NCBI GenBank assembly: GCA_903858685.1
Contig: CAIOJR010000101.1
Span: 1-64,000, forward strand
DNA length: 64,000 nucleotides
Origin: an uncultured Caulobacterales bacterium
GTDB lineage: Bacteria; Pseudomonadota; Alphaproteobacteria; Caulobacterales; Caulobacteraceae
Direction of reading: 5' to 3'
The notes under the pieces are model-generated. The model was not told the origin of the DNA, made no database searches, and saw nothing but the letters and a program-made list of their open reading frames with translations. The translations under genes were made by a program, and so were the position numbers. Below, in pieces: positions 54,000-63,055 of the stretch (positions are counted from its first letter, which is position 1; each line of letters begins with the position of its first letter).

Positions 54000-55148
54000 A
54001 TGAACGCCGCCGCGCCGCCGACCGCTAAGGACCCGGACGAATATCTGGGCCTGCCCGGCTGGGTCTATTCCAATGCGGCCTTCTATGAGCAGGAACAGCG
54101 AAAGGTGCTGGCGCCGTCCTGGCAGGTGGTCTGCCACCTGAACGACATCCCCAAGGCGGGCGACTATCACACCTTTGATTTCATTGGCGAAAGCATCATC
54201 GTCGTGCGGGGGCAAGATGGCCATCCGCGCGCTTTCAATAATGTTTGCCTGCACCGCGCCGCGCGTCTTCTGGACGGGCCCAGCGGGCATTGCGGGCGCG
54301 TGGTCTGCCCCTACCACGCCTGGACCTATGACCTGCAAGGCCAGTTGATCGGCGTGCCCTTTCGCGACACCTATCCCGATCTGCGCATCACTGAGCGCAA
54401 ACTTCCGCCGGTTGATCTGGAAGTCTTCATGGGCTTCATCTTTGTGCGGCTGGAGGGCGGCGGGCCGAGCGTGGCTGAGATGATGTCGCCCTATGCAGCC
54501 GAAATGGCGCCTTACCGTTTCGAGGACTTGCAGCCCTTTGGCCGCGTGACGCTTCGCCCCCGTAATGTGAACTGGAAGAATATTGGCGACAACTATTCTG
54601 ATGGTTTGCACATCAATGTGGCCCATCCCGGCCTGACCCGTCTGTTCGGCAAGGGCTATGGGGTGGAGGCCTCGTCCTGGGCGGACAAGATGTGGGGTCA
54701 GCTTCTCGACGAGCCTTCGGACAACATTTCGGAGCGGGCCTATCAGGCGATCCTGCCCGATGTCGATTATCTGCCGTCGGAGCGCAAACGGCTGTGGACC
54801 TATTTCAAGCTCTGGCCAAATGTCGCCTTCGATATCTATCCCGATCAGATCGACTTCATGCAGTGGATCCCGGTCTCTCCGACTGAAACCTTAATCCGCG
54901 AGATCGCTTATGCCGTGCCGGACCAGCGGCGCGAGATGAAGGCGGCGCGCTATCTCAACTGGCGCATCAATCGTCAGGTCAACGCCGAAGACACGATCCT
55001 TGTGCAGCGGGTCCAGGAGGGCATGGCCTCGCGTCGGTTCGAGCCCGGTCCGCTGAGCGAGCAGGAGGTCAGCCTGCGCAGCTTTGGCCGCCGCCTGCGC
55101 AGTCTGATCCCCGAGGCGCGAAACCGCCAGCCGCCGCCGGGCTGGTGA
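54000..55148 (+). CDS. Rieske-type aromatic ring-hydroxylating oxygenase alpha subunit
   Basis: A 382-residue oxygenase component. The Rieske 2Fe-2S ligands are Cys83 and His85 (CLHRAARLL) and Cys103 and His106 (CPYHAWTYD). The mononuclear iron site is His204 and His209 in DGLHINVAHPG, with bridging Asp201, at the spacing Asp-x2-His-x4-His. It needs a reductase and, in two-component types, no beta subunit; neither is adjacent. It hydroxylates or demethylates aromatic or other substrates. It follows the rRNA pair by 23 bases but is probably separately used. An acyl-CoA dehydrogenase follows. Confidence 0.9.
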   Translation: MNAAAPPTAKDPDEYLGLPGWVYSNAAFYEQEQRKVLAPSWQVVCHLNDIPKAGDYHTFDFIGESIIVVRGQDGHPRAFNNVCLHRAARLLDGPSGHCGRVVCPYHAWTYDLQGQLIGVPFRDTYPDLRITERKLPPVDLEVFMGFIFVRLEGGGPSVAEMMSPYAAEMAPYRFEDLQPFGRVTLRPRNVNWKNIGDNYSDGLHINVAHPGLTRLFGKGYGVEASSWADKMWGQLLDEPSDNISERAYQAILPDVDYLPSERKRLWTYFKLWPNVAFDIYPDQIDFMQWIPVSPTETLIREIAYAVPDQRREMKAARYLNWRINRQVNAEDTILVQRVQEGMASRRFEPGPLSEQEVSLRSFGRRLRSLIPEARNRQPPPGW

Positions 55149-55284
55149 CCAACGGATCAATGTAAAGGAATGCAGCGGCCCAACTTGCCAAGGGGCGAGG
55201 GTGAGCTAAGCTGGCGTCAAGAACAGGGCTGTTGAGGCGCCATGATGCGCGGGCACAGGCCCGAAATCGCCATAGGGGAACATT

Positions 55285-56496
55285 ATGGATCTGAGTTTCA
55301 AGCCTGAACACGCCGCCTTCCGCCTCGAAGTGCGGGCCTGGATTGAAGCCCATTTCCCTCAGGCGATCCGCGACAAGCAGGCCACGGGCGAGCACCTGAA
55401 CAAGGAAGAGATCCTGTCCTGGCACAAGATTCTTCACCAGCATGGTCGCCTGACCCCGTCCTGGCCCAAGGAATGGGGCGGCAATGACTGGGATGCCGTG
55501 CAGCGCTATATCTGGTCTGAAGAACTGGCGCGCGCCAATACCAGCCAACCCTCGTTCGGTCTCGGCATGATCGGGCCGGTGCTCTACACGTTTGGCACGC
55601 CGGAGCAGAAGGAAAACCTGCTGAAGCCGACCCTCGCGGGCGATATCTGGTGGTGCCAGGGCTATTCGGAGCCGGGCGCCGGGTCTGATCTGGCGGGACT
55701 TTCGACTCGCGCGGAACGCTTCACCGGCGATGATGGCAAGGACTATTACCGGGTCAACGGCCAGAAGACCTGGACCACCCAGGGTCACTTCGCCGACTGG
55801 GGCTTTTTCCTTGTTCGCACCAATCCCGACGCCAAGAAGCAGGAAGGCATCAGCTTCCTGCTGATCGACATGAAGTCGCCGGGCATCACGGTCCGCCCGA
55901 TCATCACCATCGATGGCGGTCACGAGGTCAATGACACCTTCCTGGATAATGTGATCGTGCCGGTCGAGAACCGGATCGGCGAGGAGAACAAGGGCTGGAC
56001 GGTCGCCAAATATCTGCTGGGCCATGAGCGCACGGGGATAGCCGGGGTCGCGCGCTCAAAGCGCGGAATTGAGCGTCTGCGCGAAGTCGCCGCCAAGGCG
56101 CCTGCCGATAATGGCGCGCCCCTGATCCGGGACCCCGATTTCCGTCGCAAGATCGCGGAACTGGAGATCGACCTCAGCGCGCTCGAATATACCGAACTGC
56201 GCACCCTGGCCGCCGAAAGCAGCGGTCGCGGACCAGGGCCGGAAGCCTCCATGCTCAAGGTCAAGGGCACCGAAATCGGGCAGCGCCTGACCGAACTGAC
56301 TCTGGAAGCGGCGGGCAATCAGGCGCAGCCCTATTTCCGCGGATTCCCGCAGGACGGGGGCAATGCCGAGCCGATCGCCCCGGACTTCGCCTTCAAGTCG
56401 GCGCCCGTCTATTTCAACATGCGCAAAACCTCCATTTTTGGCGGCTCCAACGAGATCCAGCGCAACATCATGGCCAAGGCCGTTCTGGGTCTGTGA
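55285..56496 (+). CDS. Acyl-CoA dehydrogenase
   Basis: A 403-residue flavoenzyme. WCQGYSEPGAGSDLAGLSTRA is the flavin/substrate motif (given here as CQGYSEPGAGSD), KTWTTQG is the adenine-side strand, and the catalytic base is expected near the late FGGSNEIQRNIMAK region. MDLSFKPEHAAFRLEVR is the usual front. It oxidises acyl-CoA thioesters to enoyl-CoA. The tail GGSNEIQ matches members acting on branched, cyclic or sterol-side-chain acyl-CoA as well as simple ones. The stop overlaps the start of the MFS carrier (GTGA). Confidence 0.9.
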   Translation: MDLSFKPEHAAFRLEVRAWIEAHFPQAIRDKQATGEHLNKEEILSWHKILHQHGRLTPSWPKEWGGNDWDAVQRYIWSEELARANTSQPSFGLGMIGPVLYTFGTPEQKENLLKPTLAGDIWWCQGYSEPGAGSDLAGLSTRAERFTGDDGKDYYRVNGQKTWTTQGHFADWGFFLVRTNPDAKKQEGISFLLIDMKSPGITVRPIITIDGGHEVNDTFLDNVIVPVENRIGEENKGWTVAKYLLGHERTGIAGVARSKRGIERLREVAAKAPADNGAPLIRDPDFRRKIAELEIDLSALEYTELRTLAAESSGRGPGPEASMLKVKGTEIGQRLTELTLEAAGNQAQPYFRGFPQDGGNAEPIAPDFAFKSAPVYFNMRKTSIFGGSNEIQRNIMAKAVLGL

Positions 56497-57881
56497 GCGC
56501 TGTCCATTCGGAGGATGCGACGCCATATGGCGGCATAGGTGCGCGGCTGGACGCCTTGCCGGCGGATTGGCGCGTCTGGCGGCTGATTGTTCTGGTCTCG
56601 CTCGGCGGATGCTTCGAGTTCTATGACCTGATGATGACGGCCTATATCTCGCCGGGACTTGTCCATGCGGGGCTGTTCCGCGAAGGCGCCGCAGGGCTGT
56701 TTGGCCAGAGCGATCAGGCCATGTTCGCCGCCGCAACCTTTATGGGCCTGTTCATCGGAACAGTGGCCTTTTCGCGTGTCGCAGACCGGTTCGGGCGGCG
56801 TGCGATCTTCACCGCTTCGCTGATCTGGTACGCTGTGGCGACGCTGGCTATGTCCGCTTCCCAGAGCGACGCGCAGATCATTCTCTGGCGGCTGATTTCC
56901 GGCGTCGGGATCGGTGTTGAGCTTGTGACCATAGACGCCTATGTGTCCGAAATCGCGCCCGCAAGGCTTCGGGGCCGCGCGTTCGCCCTCAACCAGTCGA
57001 TCCAGTTCGTCGCTGTGCCGGTGGTGGCGTTCGCCTGCTGGCGGTTGTTGCCCTTAAGCCCTTTGGGCGTCGCGGGCTGGCGGTGGGTGATGCTGCTGGG
57101 CGCAAGCGGGGCGGTGCTCGTCTGGTTCATTCGGGCGGGTCTGCCAGAATCGCCGCGCTGGCTGGAGCGTAACGGCCGCCTTGCCGAGGCGGACCTCATT
57201 CTGCGCCGACTGGAAGGGCGAAGCGCGTCGCCGCCGATGGCCGAACCGACGCCGACGCCTGCGCCGCATCCGGTCGGTCGGCTGGCTGAGGCGTTCAGCC
57301 CAGCCTATCGCCGTCGCACGGTCATGCTCGTCCTGTTCAACATCTTTCAGGCCATCGGCTTCTATGGTTTTGGCAACTGGGCGCCGTCCCTGATTGCGGC
57401 GCGCGGTCATTCTGTGACGCACAGCCTGGGCTATTCTTTCGCCATAGCCGTCGCCTATCCGGTCGGGCCGCTCATCTGTTCGTTTTTTGCGGATCGATTT
57501 GAGCGCAAGACCCAGATCATCGCCGCCGCCTTGACCACCGCCGTTCTGGGCCTGACCTTTGCCAGCCAGAGTGCGCCTCTTGCGCTGATCGCGCTTGGGA
57601 TTGGCGTGACCTTTTCCAACAACCTTATGTCCTACGCCTATCACGCCTATCAGGCGGAACTTTATCCCACGCGATTTCGAGCCTCGGCTGTGGGCTTTGT
57701 CTATGCGTGGAGCCGGCTGTCCACCGTGGCGTCCAGCTTCATCATCGCCGGGCTTTTGAAAGGTTTTGGCGCGCCCGGCGTGTTCACCTTCATCGCGCTC
57801 GCCATGGGGGTGGTGGTGGCGTCGGTCGGGCTGCTCGGGCCCAAGACCTCGAAACTTGGTCTGGAAAATCTCTCGACCTGA
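56493..57881 (+). CDS. MFS transporter, organic acid/sugar porter type
   Basis: A 462-residue carrier with about twelve hydrophobic segments. RVADRFGRRAIF is motif A, ISGVGIGVELVTIDAYVSEIAP is the sugar-porter PESPR-type context, followed by GLPESPRWL. This places it near the aromatic-acid/sugar porter group of MFS. Start GTG 56493 overlaps the acyl-CoA dehydrogenase stop, so it probably imports the substrate of that unit. The middle loop ASPPMAEPTPTPAPHP is proline-rich. Confidence 0.88.
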   Translation: MSAVHSEDATPYGGIGARLDALPADWRVWRLIVLVSLGGCFEFYDLMMTAYISPGLVHAGLFREGAAGLFGQSDQAMFAAATFMGLFIGTVAFSRVADRFGRRAIFTASLIWYAVATLAMSASQSDAQIILWRLISGVGIGVELVTIDAYVSEIAPARLRGRAFALNQSIQFVAVPVVAFACWRLLPLSPLGVAGWRWVMLLGASGAVLVWFIRAGLPESPRWLERNGRLAEADLILRRLEGRSASPPMAEPTPTPAPHPVGRLAEAFSPAYRRRTVMLVLFNIFQAIGFYGFGNWAPSLIAARGHSVTHSLGYSFAIAVAYPVGPLICSFFADRFERKTQIIAAALTTAVLGLTFASQSAPLALIALGIGVTFSNNLMSYAYHAYQAELYPTRFRASAVGFVYAWSRLSTVASSFIIAGLLKGFGAPGVFTFIALAMGVVVASVGLLGPKTSKLGLENLST

Positions 57882-57890
57882 CGTCAAGCC

Positions 57891-58994
57891 CTATTTGACA
57901 AAGGACAGGCCGTCTTCAAAGTCGAGGAACATGTCCATCAATTCGTCCGGCGTGACGATCCGCTTCTCGCCGTGCGGGAAGCGATAGCGCCAGAAGCTGA
58001 TAATGTGCTGCATGGACCCCAACTGCTCGCCCAGATCATAGAACATGGCGGGCGCATTGAGCAGGAAGTTGCGGAACTCCATCGGCTGGTTCTTTTGCGT
58101 CAGGCCGATATAGGCGCTGTCATAGATGGCGATCATCCGGCGCACATTTTCTGATGTGCTCATCAGGGCGCGCTGGATCTTTTTCCGGGCTTCAGGAATG
58201 TAGGCGGAGGCTTCAGCATTGCGCGGACCGCGGGGATGGGTGTCGTCGATCTCGCCCATGACTTCGGCCATGGGCTTGAGCAGGTCGCCCAGCACCCATT
58301 TGTAGTACAGAAAGCCGCGCCAGGAGAACATGCCGTCGCTATATTCCTGCTCGGTCAGCTTCAGCGTGTCTTTGAGCGGTTCAAAGCCGGCGTCCGGCGA
58401 GTTGGACAGCAGTTTTTCCACCATGCGCGAGGCATAGGCCACAGACCCCGCGCCGGATCCGGCGGACAGGGTGACCAGCGCCATGACTTCCTGCCGTACG
58501 AAATCGAACATGCGTTGCAGATCGCCTTCCGAGATCGCAAAATAGGGGCGTGCGGGCTCGATGTCGCTGCGCTTCAGATATTCGCGCAGCAGGAAGGGGT
58601 CCAGGGTTGGCAGACTGGTGATCAGGTCGATGACCATGCGGTCCCGGGTGCCTGCCTTAAGGTCATCGCCAAAGTTGTCTTTCAGCAGTTTTTCGTAGTC
58701 ATTCTGCCCGACGAAGAAGGACTGGGCGCCGAAGCGCAGATCCGACCCATCTATCGGGATGAGAACCTTGGTGACGATGGCCGGCGGCGCTTTGAAATTG
58801 AAATGCTCATGAGCCCGCAGCCGATGCTTCAGAATCAGACAGCGATCGAGCGTTTTGTTCTTGAAAAACGGAGCTTTGCGGATTTCGGGGTCGTCGGGGA
58901 ACTTGCGGTGCGTCTGCAGCAGGTTCAGCACCCGCGAGGTGGAGGCCGACTCCTGTAGCGCAGTGAGACGTCTGATTGTTCTGTCAATTGCCAT
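57891..58994 (-). CDS. Conserved-looking hypothetical protein, 367 residues
   Basis: I do not recognise this protein. It is soluble, charged and helical in appearance, with RLTALQESASTSRVLNLLQT at the front, a central VLIPIDGSDLRFGAQSFFVG, SRMVEKLLSNSPDAGF and a Trp/Tyr-rich FSWRGFLYYKWVLGDLLKP. No nucleotide-binding loop, metal cluster or membrane segment is visible. The coding potential is strong: long frame, no similarity to a shadow and codon use like its neighbours. Its stop is nine bases from the MFS stop. The function may be structural or regulatory. Confidence 0.7.
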   Translation of the reverse strand: MAIDRTIRRLTALQESASTSRVLNLLQTHRKFPDDPEIRKAPFFKNKTLDRCLILKHRLRAHEHFNFKAPPAIVTKVLIPIDGSDLRFGAQSFFVGQNDYEKLLKDNFGDDLKAGTRDRMVIDLITSLPTLDPFLLREYLKRSDIEPARPYFAISEGDLQRMFDFVRQEVMALVTLSAGSGAGSVAYASRMVEKLLSNSPDAGFEPLKDTLKLTEQEYSDGMFSWRGFLYYKWVLGDLLKPMAEVMGEIDDTHPRGPRNAEASAYIPEARKKIQRALMSTSENVRRMIAIYDSAYIGLTQKNQPMEFRNFLLNAPAMFYDLGEQLGSMQHIISFWRYRFPHGEKRIVTPDELMDMFLDFEDGLSFVK

Positions 58995-59106
58995 TTGAGG
59001 GGTAGGCTCACTTCACACGCGCAATATGAATCCTGTTTAGGCGCCAAACATTAAGAAGATTGATCTCAGCTCAAAAAGGGCGGTCTTGCTGACGAGAATT
59101 CGCCGT

Positions 59107-59145
59107 ATCCACGCGCTTTTCGCTGTCCGGTTGCGCAGCGTGGAT
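59107..59145. repeat. Inverted repeat upstream of LysR gene
   Basis: ATCCACGC (59107-59114) and GCGTGGAT (59138-59145) form a perfect 8-bp inverted repeat with a 23-base spacer. It lies 66 bases before the LysR start and could be part of its operator or a transcription stop for the upstream region. Confidence 0.35.
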
Positions 59146-59210
59146 CAGGCGGTTACGGATGATGACTTGAGCGGGCGTTCAATGGCGTCGCCACCGGATA
59201 GGCCTTTTTG

Positions 59211-60164
59211 ATGCGTCGATCCCTCGACCGGCTGTTGAAATTTCGCCAGCTGCGCATGGTGGAGGCGCTTGTCCGTCACCAGACCCTGACACGCGCCGCC
59301 TCTGAACTTGGCCTGACGCAGCCCGCCCTGACCAAGGCGGTGCGCGAGCTTGAAGAGGTGATCGGCGAGCCCCTGTTCGAGCGCCACGCCCGTGGCGTGC
59401 GTCCCACCGCCGCAGGCCAGGGTCTGGCTCAATTCGCCCGCGCGAGCCTTGCCGACCTTCGCAGGCTGGAAGAGTCTCTGGACCTGCGCGGCGAGGCGCA
59501 GCAGGCCAGCGTCGTGGCGGGCGCCCTGCCTGTGGCCGCAGTCGGCCTCTTGCCTGCGGTGATGCGACGCGTGCGCACTGATCAGGCCGGACTGCGCATT
59601 CGCCTTGTGGAGGCGCGGACTGAAGCCCTGCTTGGCCAGTTGGAGGCGGGCGAGGTGGATTTGGTGGTCGGGCGCCTCTATGCCCCGCCAACGCCGGACG
59701 GGTTGGAGCGCGAAGCGCTCTATGCCGAGCCGATCAGCATCATGGCCCGCTCCGGCCATCCGCTTCACCGCCTGCGCCGCCCCACGGCGCGCGATGTGGC
59801 GGCCTATGATCTGGTCCTGCCGGAGTTCAGCCAGCGAATCGCCCACGATATCGAGCACTTTATGGCCAGTATCGAGCTGGCGGCGTCGCCTGGCTCGATC
59901 CGCTCCACCTCGCGCGGCTTTATTCGGGAGATGGTTCTGGGCTCGGACATGGTGACCGTCATGCCGCGCATGGTGATGGGCGGCGATCTGCTGCGCGGTC
60001 AGGTCCGGCTGGTGCCCCTGTCGGCGCCCCTGATGGCGCGCCCGGCCGGGGTCATCACCAACCCCCGGCGCGGCGTGTCGCCCGGCGCCCGCTTGCTGAT
60101 CGGACTGATCCGCCAAACCATAGCCCAACTGGCTATGTCCGGAGATGTAGACATAACCAGATAG
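59211..60164 (+). CDS. LysR-family regulator, likely of the lig operon
   Basis: 317 residues. The HTH RQLRMVEALVRHQTLTRAAS leads to ELGLTQPALTKAVRELEEVIG and a linker, followed by the periplasmic-binding-like effector domain. PALTKAVRELEE is the recognition helix. The start is ATG 59211 (a TTG at 59208 is also possible). It reads in the same direction as ligC, 101 bases upstream of it, which is less usual than the divergent layout of LysR regulators. An effector such as protocatechuate or a meta-pathway intermediate is plausible. The resemblance to PcaQ/GbpR-type regulators is general only. Confidence 0.85.
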   Translation: MRRSLDRLLKFRQLRMVEALVRHQTLTRAASELGLTQPALTKAVRELEEVIGEPLFERHARGVRPTAAGQGLAQFARASLADLRRLEESLDLRGEAQQASVVAGALPVAAVGLLPAVMRRVRTDQAGLRIRLVEARTEALLGQLEAGEVDLVVGRLYAPPTPDGLEREALYAEPISIMARSGHPLHRLRRPTARDVAAYDLVLPEFSQRIAHDIEHFMASIELAASPGSIRSTSRGFIREMVLGSDMVTVMPRMVMGGDLLRGQVRLVPLSAPLMARPAGVITNPRRGVSPGARLLIGLIRQTIAQLAMSGDVDITR

Positions 60165-60190
60165 AATGGCCCTCGCCGCAATTGCAATGA

Positions 60191-60227
60191 GCCCGCCAGG
60201 CGCTCTTGCGCTACGAATTGGGCGGGC
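60191..60227 (+). repeat. Inverted repeat between LysR gene and ligC
   Basis: GCCCGCC (60191-60197) pairs with GGCGGGC (60221-60227), with a smaller GCGC pairing inside. It lies 38 bases before the ligC start and may attenuate read-through from the LysR gene or be an operator element. Confidence 0.3.
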
Positions 60228-60265
60228 GAGCCGTGTCGCTAAGGTTCCATAGGGTTGAGGCGCAG

Positions 60266-61207
60266 ATGAAGATTGTCATGGCCGGACAGGGCGCCTTCGG
60301 GATCAAGCATCTTGAGGCGATCCAGAAGATTGACGGCGTGGAAGTGGCCTCGCTGGTGGGCGGCAGTCCCGACACGACCAGGGCCGTGGCGGAGCGCTTC
60401 AATATTCCCCACTGGACGCTCGACCTGGCCGAAGGTCTGGCTCAGCCGGGCGTAGAGGCCGCCATTCTGGCCACACCGACCCAGATGCATGCGGCCCAGT
60501 CCATCCAGTGTCTTGAAGCCGGCAAGCATGTGCAGGTCGAGATTCCCATGGCGGACAACCTGAGCGATGCGGTCCGTCTGGACGCCGCCCAGAAGCGGTC
60601 CGGAAAGATCGCCATGGCCGGGCATACCCGCCGCTTCAACCCCAGCCATCAGTGGATTCACAACCGGATCCAGGCGGGCGAGCTGAATGTCCAGCAGATG
60701 GACGTCCAGACCTATTTCTTCCGCCGGACCAATATGAACGCTCTGGGCCAGCCGCGCAGCTGGACCGATCACCTGCTCTGGCACCATGCCTGCCACACGG
60801 TCGACCTGTTCCAGTATCAGACGGGCGAGACCGCCAGCATCGCGCGCGGTGTCCAGGGGCCCGCCCACCCACAGTTGGGCATCGCCATGGACATGTCGAT
60901 CCAGATGAAGACCCCCGGGGGCGCGGTCTGCACCCTGTCCCTGTCGTTCAACAATGACGGGCCGCTGGGCACCTTCTTCCGCTATATCTGCGACAATGGC
61001 ACCTATCTCGCCCGGTATGACGACCTGTTTGACGGCAAGGAAAACCAGATCGACGTGTCCAAGGTGGACGTTTCGATGAACGGCATCGAGCTTCAGGACC
61101 GTGAATTCTTCGCCGCGATCCGCGAGGGGCGGGAGCCGAACGCCTCGGTCGCCCAGTGCCTGCCCGCCATGCAGACCCTCGACGCCATCGAAAAGAGCCT
61201 TGTCTAG
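60266..61207 (+). CDS. ligC: 4-carboxy-2-hydroxymuconate-6-semialdehyde dehydrogenase
   Basis: 313 residues, Gfo/Idh/MocA fold. It oxidises the protocatechuate 4,5-ring-cleavage product to 2-pyrone-4,6-dicarboxylate with NAD(P). GQGAFGIKHLEAI is the Rossmann loop. By memory it is very similar to Sphingobium LigC over QMDVQTYFFRRTNMNALGQ, RSWTDHLLWHHA, LSLSFNNDGPLGTFFRYI and SMNGIELQDREFFAAIREGR (shown as separate matching segments). ATG 60266 follows GAGG at close spacing; the frame is open to 60206. It is the first gene of the lig operon here. ligAB, encoding the dioxygenase, are not in the window. Confidence 0.92.
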   Translation: MKIVMAGQGAFGIKHLEAIQKIDGVEVASLVGGSPDTTRAVAERFNIPHWTLDLAEGLAQPGVEAAILATPTQMHAAQSIQCLEAGKHVQVEIPMADNLSDAVRLDAAQKRSGKIAMAGHTRRFNPSHQWIHNRIQAGELNVQQMDVQTYFFRRTNMNALGQPRSWTDHLLWHHACHTVDLFQYQTGETASIARGVQGPAHPQLGIAMDMSIQMKTPGGAVCTLSLSFNNDGPLGTFFRYICDNGTYLARYDDLFDGKENQIDVSKVDVSMNGIELQDREFFAAIREGREPNASVAQCLPAMQTLDAIEKSLV

Positions 61208-61277
61208 GCCATAGCCCCTTCAGCCTGCGCCGCCGCGGCAAAAGCGAGCGCGGGACCTGAGATGACTGGAGACCTCC

Positions 61278-61958
61278 ATGAACCTCGTCGTTCGAAACAT
61301 TCCCCGCGCTGACGCCGAGGTGATCGATGCGCTGGCCCAATTCGGCGTGGCCACGGTGCACGAGGCGCAAGGCCGCAAGGGACTTCTGGCGCCCTATATG
61401 CGGCCCATCTATCGGCCTGCCAGGATTGCGGGCTCAGCTGTGACCTGCGAGGTCGCACCGGGCGACAACTGGATGATCCATGTGGCCGCAGAGCAGTGCA
61501 AGCCGGGCGACATCCTGGTCGTGGCGCCGACCAGCCCCTGCGATGACGGCTATTTCGGGGATCTTCTGGCGACGTCGCTACAGGCGCGCGGCGTGCGCGG
61601 CCTGATCATGGATGCGGGCGTGCGCGACGTGGCGGAACTGACCGATATGAAGTTCCCCGTCTGGTCCAAGGCGGTCTTTGCGCAAGGCACGGTCAAGGAG
61701 ACCTTGGGCAATGTGAATCTGCCCCTGGTCTGTGCAGGCGCCCTCATCCATCCGGGCGATGTGATTGTGGCGGACGATGACGGCGTCTGCGTCGTGCGCA
61801 GGGCCGACGCGGCGGCAGTCGCCGAAAAGGCTCGCGCGCGTGAAGCCAACGAGGCCGACAAACGCGCCAGGCTGGCTGCGGGTGAACTGGGTCTGGACAT
61901 CTACACGATGCGAGAGCGCCTGGCCGAAAAGGGCCTGCGCTGGGTCGACGAGGCTTAA
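61278..61958 (+). CDS. ligK: 4-carboxy-4-hydroxy-2-oxoadipate aldolase/oxaloacetate decarboxylase
   Basis: 226 residues, RraA-like class II pyruvate aldolase. It cleaves 4-carboxy-4-hydroxy-2-oxoadipate into pyruvate and oxaloacetate, the last step of the protocatechuate 4,5 pathway, and also decarboxylates oxaloacetate. Arg116 and Asp117 in [10 protein letters not shown] correspond to the substrate and metal-binding pair of characterised aldolases, and [20 protein letters not shown] is the conserved tail. ATG 61278 follows GGAG-like sequence. It is 70 bases from ligC and six bases from ligU. Confidence 0.92.
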   Translation: MNLVVRNIPRADAEVIDALAQFGVATVHEAQGRKGLLAPYMRPIYRPARIAGSAVTCEVAPGDNWMIHVAAEQCKPGDILVVAPTSPCDDGYFGDLLATSLQARGVRGLIMDAGVRDVAELTDMKFPVWSKAVFAQGTVKETLGNVNLPLVCAGALIHPGDVIVADDDGVCVVRRADAAAVAEKARAREANEADKRARLAAGELGLDIYTMRERLAEKGLRWVDEA

Positions 61959-61963
61959 GGCTC

Positions 61964-63055
61964 ATGCAAACGGCCATCCCCTGCACGGTCATGCGCGGCG
62001 GCACCTCCAAGGGGCTGTATTTTCTGAGCGGCGATCTGCCCTCGGATGCGCCGACGCGTGATGCGGTCCTGGTGGCCGCCATGGGCTCGCCCGACCTGCG
62101 CCAGATTGACGGCATGGGCGGCGCTCATCCCCTGACCAGCAAGGTCGCGGTCGTGTCCGCTTCAAGCCGACCCGATGCCGATGTGGACTATCTGTTCCTC
62201 CAGGTGGTGGTGAACGCGCCACGCGTGGACGCCGGTCAGAACTGCGGCAATATTCTTGCGGGCGTCGGTCCCTTCGCCATCGAAAAGGGTCTGGTGGCGA
62301 CGACGGGGGATGTGACCGATGTGCGCATCCACATGGTCAATACCGGCGCCATTGCCGTCGCAGCGGTGCAGACGCCCGGCGGCGTGGTCGCCTATCATGG
62401 CGACGCCCGGATCGACGGCGTGCCGGGAACAGCGGCGCCCATTCCGACGGATTTTCTGGACGTGGCGGGCTCCAGCTGCGGCGCGCTCCTGCCCACGGGA
62501 CATGCGCGCGATGTCGTCAACGGGGTCGAGGTGACCGCCATCGACAACGGCATGCCCGTGGTGATCATGCGCGCCAGCGATTTTGGCAAGACCGGCTATG
62601 AGACGCCCGAAGCGCTTGAATCCGATCTGGAGCTGAAGGCCAGGATAGAGGCGATCCGGCTGGCCATAGGCCCCCTCATGAACCTTGGCGATGTGACGAA
62701 GAAGACGGTGCCGAAGATGTGTCTGGTCGCGCCGCCGCAAGGGACGGGCGTGATCTGCACCCGCAATTTCATCCCCCATCGGGTGCACGAGGCGATCGGC
62801 GTGCTGGGGGCCGTCAGCGTCGCCACTGCCTGCGTCACGCCGGGGTCTGTCGCCGCGGAGGTAGCGGGCGTCGCCGATGTGGAAGCGGTCAAGACGCTGG
62901 AGGTGGAGCATCCCACCGGCTTCTTCACCGTGGCCATGGATGTGACCTTGGAGAACGGGGCGATCCGCGTGCGTCGCTCCGCCCTGCTTCGCACTGCGCG
63001 CAAGCTGATGTCGGGCGAGGTCTATGTGGCCCAAAGCCTGTGGGCAGGTAAATGA
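61964..63055 (+). CDS. ligU: 4-oxalomesaconate tautomerase (PrpF family)
   Basis: 363 residues of the PrpF/diaminopimelate-epimerase-like fold. It converts the keto and enol or double-bond forms of 4-oxalomesaconate so LigJ can hydrate it. CTVMRGGTSKGLYFL is the family start. Lys60 in PLTSKVAVVS and Cys94 in GQNCGNILAG sit six residues earlier than the Lys66/Cys100 pair I recall for Sphingobium LigU, at the same spacing. GalD is the Pseudomonas equivalent. The stop overlaps the start of the DUF1932 gene. Confidence 0.9.
   Translation: MQTAIPCTVMRGGTSKGLYFLSGDLPSDAPTRDAVLVAAMGSPDLRQIDGMGGAHPLTSKVAVVSASSRPDADVDYLFLQVVVNAPRVDAGQNCGNILAGVGPFAIEKGLVATTGDVTDVRIHMVNTGAIAVAAVQTPGGVVAYHGDARIDGVPGTAAPIPTDFLDVAGSSCGALLPTGHARDVVNGVEVTAIDNGMPVVIMRASDFGKTGYETPEALESDLELKARIEAIRLAIGPLMNLGDVTKKTVPKMCLVAPPQGTGVICTRNFIPHRVHEAIGVLGAVSVATACVTPGSVAAEVAGVADVEAVKTLEVEHPTGFFTVAMDVTLENGAIRVRRSALLRTARKLMSGEVYVAQSLWAGK

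Noticed and set aside
59060..59074. TTGA-N7-TCAA before the LysR gene
   Set aside because: Spacer is seven bases, not six; it does not fit the Crp/Fnr family.
59145..60128. 327-residue minus-strand open frame opposite the LysR gene
   Set aside because: No domain; the LysR HTH is on the plus strand.
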